A stretch of 64,000 nt of DNA from Streptomyces nitrosporeus (lineage in GTDB: Bacteria > Actinomycetota > Actinomycetes > Streptomycetales > Streptomycetaceae), in the NCBI RefSeq assembly GCF_008704555.1, contig NZ_CP023702.1:6300001-6364000 (forward strand), written 5' to 3'. Shown one piece after another: positions 7,964-16,405 of this stretch. The translations under genes were made by a program, and so were the position numbers. The number at the start of each line of letters is the position of its first letter. Position 1 is the stretch's first letter. The notes beneath the pieces are model-generated. The model ran no database searches. It saw only the letters and a list, made by a program, of their open reading frames with translations, and had not been told where the DNA came from.

Positions 7964-8899
7964 ATGAAGGCGATCAGCTACAGCAGGTACGGCTCGGCCG
8001 GCGTCCTGGAGTACGGTGAGCGGCCCGACCCGAAGGTCGGCCCCGACACGGTCCTGGTGAAGGTACGGGCCGCCGCCGTGAACCCGGTCGACTGGAAGGC
8101 CCGCGAAGGCTACCTCCGCAGCACACTGGAGGCCGTCTTCCCGGTCGTCCCCGGCTGGGACGTCTCCGGGGTCGTCGTGCAGCCGGGCGCCGCCGTCGAC
8201 GAGTTCGAGGTCGGGGACGAGGTCATCGGCTACGTACGCGAGGACTTCCTCTCCCGCGGCACCTTCGCCGAGTACGTCGCCGCCCCCGTGCGCACCCTCG
8301 CCCGCAAACCGCTCAGCGTCGGCTTCGAGGAGGCCGCCGGTCTGCCGCTCGCCGGACTGACCGCCTACCAGGTGCTCCACAAGGTCCTGAGGATCCAGCC
8401 CGGCGAGAGGATCCTCGTGCACGCCGCGGCCGGCGGGGTCGGCTCGCTCGCCGTCCAGCTGGCCCGGCACGCCGGCTGCCGGGTCGTCGGGACCGCGAGC
8501 CCCCACAACCACGACTACGTGACCGGGCTCGGCGGGGAACCCGTGGAGTACGGCGACGGACTGGCCGGACGGCTGCGCGCCCTGGCCCCGGACGGCTTCG
8601 ACGCCGCGTTCGACACCGTCGGCGGCGAGGCGCTCCGCGTCTCCGCCGACACGCTCGCCCCGGGCGGCCGGCTCGCCTCGATCGCGGACGCCGAGGTCTT
8701 CTCCTACGGCGGGCGCTACGCCTACGTCCGGCCCGACGCCGACGACCTCGCGCACCTGGCGGGCCTCGCCGAGCAGGGCATCGTCTCCGTCCGCGTGGCC
8801 CGGACCTTCCCGCTGGAACAGGCCGCCGAGGCATACCGCCTCAACGAGGAGGGCCGCGCCCGCGGCAAGGTCGTCGTCACGGTGGACTGGGACGCCTGA
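7964..8899 (+). CDS. NADP-dependent oxidoreductase (MDR, quinone-oxidoreductase type)
   Basis: This 311-residue medium-chain dehydrogenase lacks the zinc-site cysteines of alcohol dehydrogenases. It has a GroES-like N-terminal domain (AAVNPVDWKAREG, PGWDVSGVV) and a Rossmann domain with VHAAAGGVGSLAVQLA near residues 149-164. It probably reduces an enone or quinone with NADPH. It starts 46 bases after the glucarate-dehydratase-like gene, in the same direction, and may be co-transcribed. No strong ribosome site is visible before the ATG at 7964. Confidence 0.85.
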   Translation: MKAISYSRYGSAGVLEYGERPDPKVGPDTVLVKVRAAAVNPVDWKAREGYLRSTLEAVFPVVPGWDVSGVVVQPGAAVDEFEVGDEVIGYVREDFLSRGTFAEYVAAPVRTLARKPLSVGFEEAAGLPLAGLTAYQVLHKVLRIQPGERILVHAAAGGVGSLAVQLARHAGCRVVGTASPHNHDYVTGLGGEPVEYGDGLAGRLRALAPDGFDAAFDTVGGEALRVSADTLAPGGRLASIADAEVFSYGGRYAYVRPDADDLAHLAGLAEQGIVSVRVARTFPLEQAAEAYRLNEEGRARGKVVVTVDWDA

Positions 8900-8983
8900 A
8901 CCGGGCCGGCGCCGGGGCGCCTCCCGGGCGGCGCGGCCCCCGGCCACAGGCCCCGCCCCCGGCCACAGGCCCCGCCGCGGCCG

Positions 8984-9295
8984 TCAGTACAGCATCGCGG
9001 CGGCGAACACCGCCAGCGCGACCGTGCACACCGCGACCGTCAGCGCCCGGCGCGGCCCCAGCGGGCCCGGCTCGGCGGCTTCCATCGACGCCATCCGCCG
9101 GTGCGCGGTCCGCAGGAACCCCAGCCATGCCAGCAGGCTCAGCGCCACGGCGACCGCCCCGGCCGCACCCGCCCCGCCCTGAAGGGCCTGGCGTACCCCG
9201 AGCAGCGCCACCACCGTGCAGGACAGCGTCGTACGCCGCCACGCCAGCCGGGTCCGCTCCGGCTGGAGCCCGGGATCCCGGGGCGCGCCGGTCAC
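8984..9295 (-). CDS. Small DUF202-like membrane protein
   Basis: This 103-residue protein starts with the LAWRRTTLS segment typical of DUF202 proteins. Three predicted membrane segments follow (around residues 23-40, 45-60 and 83-102). The GTG start at 9295 overlaps the stop of the preceding gene in a GTGA junction (9292-9295), so translation is coupled. It is the last gene of a four-gene minus-strand operon. DUF202 function is unknown; pairs of such proteins usually form an inner-membrane unit. Confidence 0.8.
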   Translation of the reverse strand: MTGAPRDPGLQPERTRLAWRRTTLSCTVVALLGVRQALQGGAGAAGAVAVALSLLAWLGFLRTAHRRMASMEAAEPGPLGPRRALTVAVCTVALAVFAAAMLY

Positions 9296-9756
9296 CGGCC
9301 CTCCCAGCCGAACAGGACCACCACCACCATCGCCAGGGCCACCACACCGACGGCCAGGCTCAGCAGCACCGGGAACCGGGACACCGGCAGATCCTCGCCG
9401 CGCCGCATCGCGCGTTCGCACCGTACCCAGTGGTTCACGGCCCGCAGCGCGCACAGCACCCCGGCCACCAGCAGGGCGAGCGCGAGCCCGGACCGCACCG
9501 CCGAGGTCAGACGGGGCAGGAACTGGTCGACTGCGAAACCACCGCCGATCAGCGCCAGCGCCGTCCGGATCCAGGCCAGGAACGTGCGCTCGTTGGCCAG
9601 CGAGAAACGGTAGTCCGGGGTGTCGCCCTCCTCGCGGATCCCCTCGGGGGCGAACCACAGGCGCAGCCCCCGCGCGAAACCGCCCCGCGCCCCCGTGCCG
9701 CCGGTCCCGTCGTCCGTCCCGCCGGTGCTGTCCGTGCCCCCGTCCGTGCCGCTCAC
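9292..9756 (-). CDS. DUF202 (YidH-type) membrane protein
   Basis: This 154-residue protein has a low-complexity N-terminus (about 25 residues of Gly, Thr and Asp). The conserved FSLANERTFLAWIRTALALIGGG motif region of DUF202/YidH follows, then two more membrane helices. The GTG at 9756 overlaps the NUDIX stop as GTGA (9753-9756); an apparent longer frame only reads through the NUDIX gene. It and the next gene look like two halves of a DUF202 pair. Function unknown; inner membrane. Confidence 0.82.
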   Translation of the reverse strand: MSGTDGGTDSTGGTDDGTGGTGARGGFARGLRLWFAPEGIREEGDTPDYRFSLANERTFLAWIRTALALIGGGFAVDQFLPRLTSAVRSGLALALLVAGVLCALRAVNHWVRCERAMRRGEDLPVSRFPVLLSLAVGVVALAMVVVVLFGWEGR

Positions 9757-10301
9757 GCCGCCGGTCCCGCCGTCCGTCCCGCCCGGCCGGCGCGGAAGGC
9801 GCGGAGCCGGTGGTAGGCCTCCAGCCCGTCCGGCACCCACAGCCGGTCGCCCAGCCGGTGCTCCAGTTCCCCGTCGCTCAGGAAGGCGTGCCAGGCGACC
9901 TCCTCCACCTGCGGGCGCACCGGGAGCGCGCACCGCACCTGGTGGACGTACGACCACCAGCGGTGCTCGCCGTCCTCGTAGAGGAACTTGAACAGCGGTT
10001 CGGGCCGGGGGAGCCCCGGGACGCCCAGTTCCTCGCCGGCCTCGCGCAGGGCCGCGTCGCCGTAGGTCTCGCCCGCACCCACGACCCCGCCGACGAACAT
10101 GTCGTAGTACGAGGGGAAGACCGCCTTGGCGGACGTCCTGCGGTGCACGAAGATCCGGCCCTCCGGATCCCGGGCCTCGATGAAGACGCAGCGGTGGCGA
10201 AGGCCGCGTGCGGTCGCCTCACCGCGTGGCGCCTGCCCGACGACCTCGTCGTTCTCGTCGACGATGTCCAGGATCTCGTCAGCCGGATTCATGCCCTCCA
10301 T
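9753..10301 (-). CDS. NUDIX hydrolase
   Basis: This 182-residue protein has a perfect NUDIX box, running from GGVVGAGE to REAGEELGV at about residues 70-93. It resembles the YfcD/isopentenyl-diphosphate-isomerase-like subgroup (N-terminal ENDEVVGQAPRGE, then RHRCVFIEARD), whose members hydrolyse small nucleoside diphosphate compounds. Two start codons are possible (10301 and 10292). Either makes the gene overlap the end of the upstream DMT transporter by 14-23 bases. It is coupled downstream to two DUF202 membrane genes by GTGA overlaps. Confidence 0.85.
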   Translation of the reverse strand: MEGMNPADEILDIVDENDEVVGQAPRGEATARGLRHRCVFIEARDPEGRIFVHRRTSAKAVFPSYYDMFVGGVVGAGETYGDAALREAGEELGVPGLPRPEPLFKFLYEDGEHRWWSYVHQVRCALPVRPQVEEVAWHAFLSDGELEHRLGDRLWVPDGLEAYHRLRAFRAGRAGRTAGPAA

Positions 10302-11202
10302 CCAACCTCACCGCGTCCGCGGCCGTGGAACCGTGTCCCGTCCCGTTCTTCCCGGCGGGCATCGCCGGGTGCCGGCCGAGCAGCACGATCCCCGTCACGA
10401 TCGCGGCGAGTCCCACCGCCTGCCAGGCCAGGGCGGCGGCGTCGGTACGCACCTGGTCGCCCAGGAAACCGATGCCGCACACGATCCCGGCGAGCGGCTG
10501 GGCGGCGGTGAGCGGAGGGAGGGACACCCGCAGCGGCCCCGCCTCGAAGGCGCTCTGGACCATGATCAGGCTGGTGACGCCCATGACGACCAGGGCGTAC
10601 GGCTCCCAGCTGGTGAACAGCGCCCCCCACCCGCCCTCGCTCAGCCGCAGGGTGCAGACCCGGGTCAGGGCGTCCTGGAGTCCGTACAGCAGACCACCCG
10701 CCAGACCGAGCAGCGCGGGAGTCGCGGGCGCCCGGGGGTGGCGGGCGAACGCCGTCAGCAGCAACGAGAGCCCGGCCACCAGGCCGATCACCAGCCAGCG
10801 CCGCAAGGGCTCCGTCACCGCCTCGCCGCCGGACGGGCGGCCCGCCAGCAGGAACAGGGCGACCCCGCCCGCCAGCAGCCACAGCCCGCCCCAGCCCTGC
10901 CGGCCGAGCCGCTGGCCGGTGAGCCACCGGGAGAGGCCCATCGCGAACAGCAGGTTGGTGGCCATCAGAGGCTCGACGACCGACACCTCTCCCTGCCCCA
11001 GCGCGAATGCGCCGAGGACCATTCCGCAGATCATCAGACCGATTCCGGCGAGCCAGCTCGGGACCCGCATGAGGTCGAGCAGCAGCCGGGGGGAGAGGAA
11101 GTCACCGGGAGGCGCGGTGCGGGCCGCGGCCTGTTGCAGGACAAAACCGAGGCCCAGACAGCAGGCGGCGCCGAGGGAGAGCAGGACGACCAGCAAGGAC
11201 AC
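10279..11202 (-). CDS. DMT-family (EamA-like) transporter
   Basis: This 307-residue membrane protein has about nine hydrophobic helices, including LLVVLLSLGAACCLGLGFVLQ at the N-terminus and the internal GQGEVSVVEPLMATNLLFA segment typical of actinobacterial DMT permeases. The GTG at 11202 is chosen because translation upstream of it crosses a low-complexity repeat (11327-11416) and the divergent flavoprotein gene. Substrate unknown. It is the first gene of the operon with the NUDIX and DUF202 genes. Confidence 0.82.
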   Translation of the reverse strand: MSLLVVLLSLGAACCLGLGFVLQQAAARTAPPGDFLSPRLLLDLMRVPSWLAGIGLMICGMVLGAFALGQGEVSVVEPLMATNLLFAMGLSRWLTGQRLGRQGWGGLWLLAGGVALFLLAGRPSGGEAVTEPLRRWLVIGLVAGLSLLLTAFARHPRAPATPALLGLAGGLLYGLQDALTRVCTLRLSEGGWGALFTSWEPYALVVMGVTSLIMVQSAFEAGPLRVSLPPLTAAQPLAGIVCGIGFLGDQVRTDAAALAWQAVGLAAIVTGIVLLGRHPAMPAGKNGTGHGSTAADAVRLDGGHESG

Positions 11203-11326
11203 GGTCCGACGATAGCCCCGGGAACGCGCAGGATCCGTGAAGCCGCTCCCGGCGGAACGGTTGACGGGAGGGGCCGGTGGTACCGAAGATCTGACGCACC
11301 GGTAACTTGCGGGCCCGCCCACCGCC

Positions 11327-11416
11327 CGCACGTCCCGCACGTCCCGCACGTCCTGCACCGCCCGTACGTTCCGCACCGCTCGTACGTCCCGTATCTCCCG
11401 CGCTTCCCGCATCGCC
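11327..11416. repeat. Ten degenerate 9-bp tandem repeats
   Basis: Ten consecutive 9-base units (first three CGCACGTCC, then diverged copies such as CGTACGTTC and CGCATCGCC) fill most of the gap between divergent DMT transporter and flavoprotein genes. The array ends four bases before the flavoprotein ribosome site (GGAGGA, 11421-11426). It occupies the 5' leader of one or both genes. Confidence 0.85.
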
Positions 11417-11434
11417 CCCCGGAGGACACCACCC

Positions 11435-13090
11435 ATGGCGTACGACGCTGACGTGATCGTGATCGGGGCAGGGCTTGCGGGGCTGGTCGCCACCGCCGAA
11501 CTCGTCGACGCGGGCCGGACGGTGATCCTGGTGGACCAGGAACCCGAGCAGTCCATCGGCGGGCAGGCCCACTGGTCCTTCGGCGGCCTCTTCCTCGTCG
11601 ACTCACCCGAGCAGCGGCGCCTGCGGATCAAGGACAGCCGCGAACTCGCCCTCCAGGACTGGTACGGCACCGCGGGTTTCGACCGCAAGGAGGACCACTG
11701 GCCCCGGCGGTGGGCCGAGGCGTACGTCGACTTCGCGGCCGGTGAGAAACGCTCCTGGCTGCACGCCCGGGGGGTCCGGTTCTTCCCGGTCGTCGGCTGG
11801 GCCGAGCGCGGCGGCTACGACGCGGGCGGCCACGGGAACTCCGTCCCCCGCTTCCACATCACCTGGGGGACCGGCCCCGGCCTCGTCGCGCCCTTCGAGC
11901 GCCGGGTGCGCGAGGGTGTGGCCAAGGGGCTCGTCCGCCTGGAGTTCCGCCACCGGGTGACCCGGCTGGGCCGCACCGCCGGGGTGACCGACACGGTCTC
12001 CGGCGAGGTGCTGGAGCCCAGCGGCGCCGAGCGGGGCACCGCGAGCAGCCGTGAGGTCACCGGCGCCTTCGAGTTCCGGGCGCAGGCCGTGATCGTCACC
12101 TCCGGCGGCATCGGCGGCAACCACGACCTCGTACGCGCCCAGTGGCCGGACCGGCTGGGGACCCCGCCGGAGAAGATGCTGTCAGGCGTCCCCGCCCATG
12201 TGGACGGCCTGATGCTGGGCGTCGCGGAGAAGGCCGGCGCCCGCCACATCAACCGCGACCGGATGTGGCACTACACCGAGGGCATCGAGAACTGGAACCC
12301 GATCTGGGCCCGGCACGGCATCCGGATCCTGCCCGGCCCGTCGTCCCTCTGGCTGGACGCGCGCGGCAAACGGCTCCCCGTGCCGCTCTTCCCGGGCTTC
12401 GATACCCTGGGGACGCTCGAACACATCATGCGGTCCGGATACGAGTACACCTGGTTCGTGCTCGACCAGAAGATCATCGGCAAGGAGTTCGCCCTCTCGG
12501 GGTCCGAGCAGAACCCGGACCTGACCGGCAGGTCCGTCCGCGGCGTGATCGGCCGGGCCCGCGCCGACGTCCCCGGGCCCGTCAAGGCGTTCATGGACCG
12601 GGGCGCGGACTTCGTCGTGGAGAAGGACCTGGGCGCGCTGGTCCGCGGCATGAACGCGCTGACCGGCGACGGCCTGATCGACGAGGACGAGCTGCGCCGC
12701 GAGGTCACCGCACGCGACCGGGAGATCGCCAACCCGTTCACCAAGGACCTCCAGATCACGGCGATCCGGGGCGCCCGTACCTACCTGGGCGACAAGCTGA
12801 TCCGTACGGCCAGGCCCCACCGCATCCTCGACCCCGCGGCCGGCCCGCTCATCGCCGTACGGCTCAACATCCTGACCCGCAAATCGCTGGGCGGCCTGGA
12901 GACGGACCTGTCCTCCCGGGTCCTGACCGAGGACGGCACCCCGCTGGCCGGCGTCTACGCGGCCGGCGAGGCGGCGGGCTTCGGCGGCGGGGGCGTCCAC
13001 GGCTACCGCTCCCTGGAGGGCACCTTCCTGGGCGGCTGCGTCTTCTCCGGCCGCGCGGCGGGGCGGGCGGCGGCCGCGGCCACCGCCTGA
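11435..13090 (+). CDS. FAD-binding dehydrogenase (KstD-like flavoprotein)
   Basis: This 551-residue flavoprotein has an N-terminal dinucleotide fold (VIGAGLAGLVATAEL, residues about 7-21) and the C-terminal GEAAGFGGGGVHGYRSLEGTFLGG segment. Both are typical of the fumarate reductase/3-ketosteroid-dehydrogenase superfamily. Actinobacterial proteins of this length are usually called FAD-binding dehydrogenase. The true substrate is not known, and no steroid genes are nearby. A GGAGGA ribosome site precedes the ATG. It is divergent from the DMT transporter, with a 9-bp repeat array in the shared upstream region. Confidence 0.87.
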   Translation: MAYDADVIVIGAGLAGLVATAELVDAGRTVILVDQEPEQSIGGQAHWSFGGLFLVDSPEQRRLRIKDSRELALQDWYGTAGFDRKEDHWPRRWAEAYVDFAAGEKRSWLHARGVRFFPVVGWAERGGYDAGGHGNSVPRFHITWGTGPGLVAPFERRVREGVAKGLVRLEFRHRVTRLGRTAGVTDTVSGEVLEPSGAERGTASSREVTGAFEFRAQAVIVTSGGIGGNHDLVRAQWPDRLGTPPEKMLSGVPAHVDGLMLGVAEKAGARHINRDRMWHYTEGIENWNPIWARHGIRILPGPSSLWLDARGKRLPVPLFPGFDTLGTLEHIMRSGYEYTWFVLDQKIIGKEFALSGSEQNPDLTGRSVRGVIGRARADVPGPVKAFMDRGADFVVEKDLGALVRGMNALTGDGLIDEDELRREVTARDREIANPFTKDLQITAIRGARTYLGDKLIRTARPHRILDPAAGPLIAVRLNILTRKSLGGLETDLSSRVLTEDGTPLAGVYAAGEAAGFGGGGVHGYRSLEGTFLGGCVFSGRAAGRAAAAATA

Positions 13091-13125
13091 GGGCTCCGGA
13101 CCGAGGACTCCGGACCGGGGACCCT

Positions 13126-13158
13126 GGGCCGGGGACCCCGGGCCAAAAACCCCGGCCC
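13126..13158 (+). terminator. Hairpin downstream of the flavoprotein gene
   Basis: GGGCCGGGG (13126-13134) pairs perfectly with CCCCGGCCC (13150-13158) around a 15-base loop that contains five A residues. It lies 35 bases after the stop codon and may end the transcript. Confidence 0.55.
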
Positions 13159-13264
13159 GAGGCCCCGGGCGGAAAGGGCTTCTTCCCAGGCCGGCTCCCG
13201 CGCCCCTGCGCACGGGGCCAGGCGCGCGTGGTGCCGTCCGCGCCCCGCGCCGGATCCGTGTGCG

Positions 13265-13405
13265 CCGTCCGGGCCCGTACGTGCGCACTTCCCGGGCCTC
13301 GCGTGCGCGCTCCCCGGGGCCTGTACGTGGCGCACTTCCCGGGCCGTGCCCGTGCACTCCCGGGCCGTACGCATGCCCTCCGGGCCCCTGTCCGTGCCCG
13401 AAGGG
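13265..13405. repeat. Degenerate ~21-bp tandem repeats
   Basis: About seven imperfect copies of a 21-24-base unit carry a conserved TCCCGGGCC core followed by a variable GTGCGCAC-like segment. Divergence between copies rules out a recent expansion. They are contiguous, without spacers, so this is not a CRISPR array. Confidence 0.65.
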
Positions 13406-13700
13406 CCCGACTCCGGGTGTGGTGCGCGTCACTTCCGCCCCGTCCGCCCCGGGCACCCCACGGCTCCCGTGCCCCGGTCAGCTGCGCCGATACCCCCGGA
13501 CGCCCTCCTCGGTCCGCCAACCGGCCACATCCGCGAGCCGGTTGGGTGAAAGTCGTCCTTGACGCCGAACGGCACCTACCGCTTTGCTGTGCGCGATCAA
13601 CTGCTCGCACAGAGCATCGAACACCGGACTCCTGACCACCGAACCACCCCGCACCCCGATCCGCCCGCACAGCGCGCCGAAGCCGAAAAGGAACCCGCGG

Positions 13701-14663
13701 ATGTCTCCGCCTCCGCCGCCCCTGGGCCGCGCCCGCCGCAAGGCGGGGCGCTCGGCCCACAGCTTCGACCCGGCGCTCGGCGACGGCGAACTCATCGAGG
13801 TACGGCACCGGTTCGCCCAGGGCAGATGGACCGGGGCCCGCGCCCTGCTCGCCGCGACCGGCACCGACTGGGACCGCCGGGGCCACCGCGTGATGGTCCT
13901 GGCCGGGGTTCCGTCCGCCGCCGGATGGGCCCGTGACTGGCTGCTCGCCGAACCCGGCAGCCCGGACGCCACCACGCTCCTGGCCTGCGCCGACGTCCTG
14001 CGTTCCTTACGGCCCAAGGCCCGGCCCGCCGAACGGGACAGAGCCCGCGAGGCATGCCTGGCCGCCGCGGCCCTCGCCCCCGCCGACCCCACCCCCTGGC
14101 TCGGCCTGATGACCCTGGACCGCACCCACGGCACCCAGGACACCGTCAGCGCGCACTTCGAGCAGATCCGCTCCCGCCACCCCGAGCACCACCAGGCGCA
14201 CCACCTGATGACGGCCCGGCTCGCCGAAGCGGGCTCCGGCAGCGACCCGCTCCACCAGGTGTACGACTTCGCCGCGTGGGCCGCCGAACACGCCCCCGCG
14301 GACTCCCCGCTCGCGGTGCTCCCCGTCGTCGCGCACGCCGAGCGCTACCGTGTCATGGCCGCCGAGGGCAGCGCGCCCGGCGACCCCGCGGCCTCCGGCC
14401 ACTGGACCGGGCGCCGGGCCCGGCAGGTCATGAAGGCGGCCTTCGACTGGTGGCTGGAGTGGGAGCGCGAGGACCACCCCCGCCACCACACCGACCTCAA
14501 CTTCCTCGCCCACGCCAAGGTCTGCGAAGGCCGGTCCGCCGAGGCCGCCGCCCTCTTCCACCGCATCGGCCCGCACGCCACCGAGGCCCCCTGGTCGTAC
14601 GCGGGGCGCGACCCCTACCCCGCGTTCGTCGCCGCCCGCGCCCATGCCCTGGGCGCCCCCTGA
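13701..14663 (+). CDS. Conserved hypothetical helical protein with a TTA codon
   Basis: This 320-residue, Ala- and His-rich protein has no signal peptide. The pattern of paired helices (EACLAAAALAPADPTPWLGL, KVCEGRSAEAAALFHRIG) suggests a TPR-like or alpha-alpha superhelical fold. I do not recognise a named family. AAGGAA precedes the ATG at 13701. Codon 103 (14007-14009) is TTA, in LRSLRP, the rarest Streptomyces codon. Its translation should therefore depend on the bldA tRNA and be favoured late in growth. It may be co-transcribed with the APC permease 79 bases downstream. Confidence 0.75.
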   Translation: MSPPPPPLGRARRKAGRSAHSFDPALGDGELIEVRHRFAQGRWTGARALLAATGTDWDRRGHRVMVLAGVPSAAGWARDWLLAEPGSPDATTLLACADVLRSLRPKARPAERDRAREACLAAAALAPADPTPWLGLMTLDRTHGTQDTVSAHFEQIRSRHPEHHQAHHLMTARLAEAGSGSDPLHQVYDFAAWAAEHAPADSPLAVLPVVAHAERYRVMAAEGSAPGDPAASGHWTGRRARQVMKAAFDWWLEWEREDHPRHHTDLNFLAHAKVCEGRSAEAAALFHRIGPHATEAPWSYAGRDPYPAFVAARAHALGAP

Positions 14664-14742
14664 CCCCGCACGCGACAGACCGGGACCGGCGCCCGTACAC
14701 ACCGCGACCCGCCCGTTCCCCCGACGAAGGGACCACCCCGCC

Positions 14743-16320
14743 ATGCCGACAGGCAGCACACGGACCGGCGCGCCCGGTACCGGGAAGACACCGCGCGACG
14801 CCGGCACCGGCGGCATCAGCACCTACAAGGGGGAGGAGCGCGCCCTGCGCGCGGACCGGCTCGGTACCCCGGGGCTGCTGCTCTCCGTCCTCGCCGCGAG
14901 CGCCCCCCTGATGGTCGTCGCCGGGGTGATGCCCACCGTCTTCGGCGTGATGGGCATCGTGGGGCAGCCCCTGCTGTACGTCATCCTCGGCATCGTCCTG
15001 ATGCTGTTCGGCGTCGGATACGCCGAGATGAGCCGGCACGTCCACAACGCCGGCGCCTTCTACGCCTACATCGCCCGCGGCCTCGGCCCGACAGCCGGCG
15101 CCGGGGCCTCGCTCGTCGCCCTGGTCGCCTACAGCGCCATGCAGGTCGGCATCTACGGCATCCTCGGCTTCGAGGTGTCCGGTCTCTTCGCCACCTACCT
15201 CGACACCGAGCTGAGCTGGTGGATCCCCGCGCTGGTGGCGGTCGCCGTCGTCGGTGTGCTCGGCTGGCTGAAGATCGACCTCAACGCCAGGGTGCTCGGC
15301 GTGCTGCTCGTCATCGAGTGCGCCCTGGTCGTCGTCTTCGACATCGCCGCCGTCGGGAAGCCCGGCCCCGAGGGCCTGTCCCTGCAGGCATTCGACCCCG
15401 GCACTCTCACCGGGGCGGGCCTGGGCACCGCGCTCTGCTTCTGCATCGCCGCGTTCGTCGGCTTCGAACAGGCCCCCGTCTACGCCGAGGAGACCAGCCG
15501 CCCGCAGGTCGTCGTCTCCCGGGTGATGTTCCTGGCCGTCGGCTACGCGGCGCTCTTCCTCGCCGTCAGCTCCTGGGCCCTGAGCGTCGCCGCCGGCCCC
15601 GGCTCCGTGGTCAGCACCTCCCTGGAGGAAGGGCCGGGCATGCTCTTCGGGCTCACCGAGGACCGGCTCGGCTCCACCTTCACCGACGTGCTGCACGTCC
15701 TGTTCGTCACCGGCATGTTCGCCGCGTTGCTCAGCTTCCACAACGTGGTCGCCCGCTACGCCTTCGCCATGGGCCGCGAAGGGCTGCTGCCGGCGGCCTT
15801 CGGCCGGACCAGCCGGACCAGCGGCGCGCCCGCCACCGGGTCGGTGCTCCAGTCCGCGGTGTCCGCCGTCATCGTGCTGGCCTTCGCCCTCACCGACGAC
15901 AAGCCGGCCGGTGACCCCACCGCGCCCGTCCTCCATTTGTTCACCTGGATGGGCAACGTGGGGGCGCTCGGCGTGATCGTCCTGATGGCCGCGGCGTCCT
16001 TCGCCGTCATCGCGTTCTTCGTGCGCCGGGGCGCCGGCCGCGCCCAGGCCCCCCGGCTCGTCGCCTCCGGCCTCGCGGGGACCGCCCTGCTGACCATCGC
16101 CGTGTTCACCGTCCGGGACTTCGGCGTACTCGTCGGCTCGGGCCCCGGGTCCGTACTCAACTGGCTGCTGCCCGGTGTCATCGTCCTCGCCCTCGCCGGC
16201 GGGCTGGTGTACGGCGCGGTGCTGCGTTCCGTCAAGCCGGACGTGCACGCGCGCATCGGACTCGGCAACGAGGCGTTCCAGCTGGAGAAGGCGGCCGGGG
16301 ACACCCCCGCCCCGCGCTGA
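14743..16320 (+). CDS. APC family amino acid permease
   Basis: This 525-residue protein has a hydrophilic N-terminus of about 40 residues followed by about 12-13 membrane helices. It carries the APC superfamily hallmarks ASAPLMVVAGVMPTVFGVMG (helix 1) and FCIAAFVGFEQAPVYAEETSRP (helix 6 with the conserved FxGFE-like break). It should import amino acids or amines with protons. The substrate is not evident, and no amino-acid catabolic gene adjoins it. Confidence 0.87.
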   Translation: MPTGSTRTGAPGTGKTPRDAGTGGISTYKGEERALRADRLGTPGLLLSVLAASAPLMVVAGVMPTVFGVMGIVGQPLLYVILGIVLMLFGVGYAEMSRHVHNAGAFYAYIARGLGPTAGAGASLVALVAYSAMQVGIYGILGFEVSGLFATYLDTELSWWIPALVAVAVVGVLGWLKIDLNARVLGVLLVIECALVVVFDIAAVGKPGPEGLSLQAFDPGTLTGAGLGTALCFCIAAFVGFEQAPVYAEETSRPQVVVSRVMFLAVGYAALFLAVSSWALSVAAGPGSVVSTSLEEGPGMLFGLTEDRLGSTFTDVLHVLFVTGMFAALLSFHNVVARYAFAMGREGLLPAAFGRTSRTSGAPATGSVLQSAVSAVIVLAFALTDDKPAGDPTAPVLHLFTWMGNVGALGVIVLMAAASFAVIAFFVRRGAGRAQAPRLVASGLAGTALLTIAVFTVRDFGVLVGSGPGSVLNWLLPGVIVLALAGGLVYGAVLRSVKPDVHARIGLGNEAFQLEKAAGDTPAPR

Positions 16321-16354
16321 ACCCCCTGGACACGGCACCCCTGGACACGACGGA

Positions 16355-16384
16355 ACCCGCGGCCCCCGGGAAGGGGCCGCGGGT
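16355..16384. terminator. Bidirectional terminator hairpin
   Basis: ACCCGCGGCCCC (16355-16366) pairs perfectly with GGGGCCGCGGGT (16373-16384) around a six-base loop. It sits between the convergent APC permease and gluconate permease genes and can serve both. Confidence 0.8.
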
Positions 16385-16405
16385 GTCCGCGTACGGGCGC
16401 GGCGC

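Larger units (their letters stand above)
13091..13700. other. 610-base intergenic region with repeats, no convincing gene
   Basis: After a hairpin (13126-13158) comes a stretch (about 13265-13405) of degenerate 21-24-base repeats built on a TCCCGGGCC core. In every frame it would encode Pro/Gly-rich heptads, but codon usage and start sites do not support a real protein. The last 100 bases carry the ribosome site (AAGGAA) of the next gene and presumably its promoter. Nothing else was recognised. Confidence 0.6.

Noticed and set aside
13265..13405. Possible CRISPR array
   Set aside because: Units are imperfect and contiguous, without unique spacers; no cas genes nearby. The Cas4-like fold at 53.8 kb is a RecB-type repair nuclease.
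13260..13562. 100-codon plus-strand frame with Pro-Gly-Pro heptads
   Set aside because: No ribosome site, poor codon pattern, and the repeat gives similar heptads in other frames. Recorded as a repeat instead.
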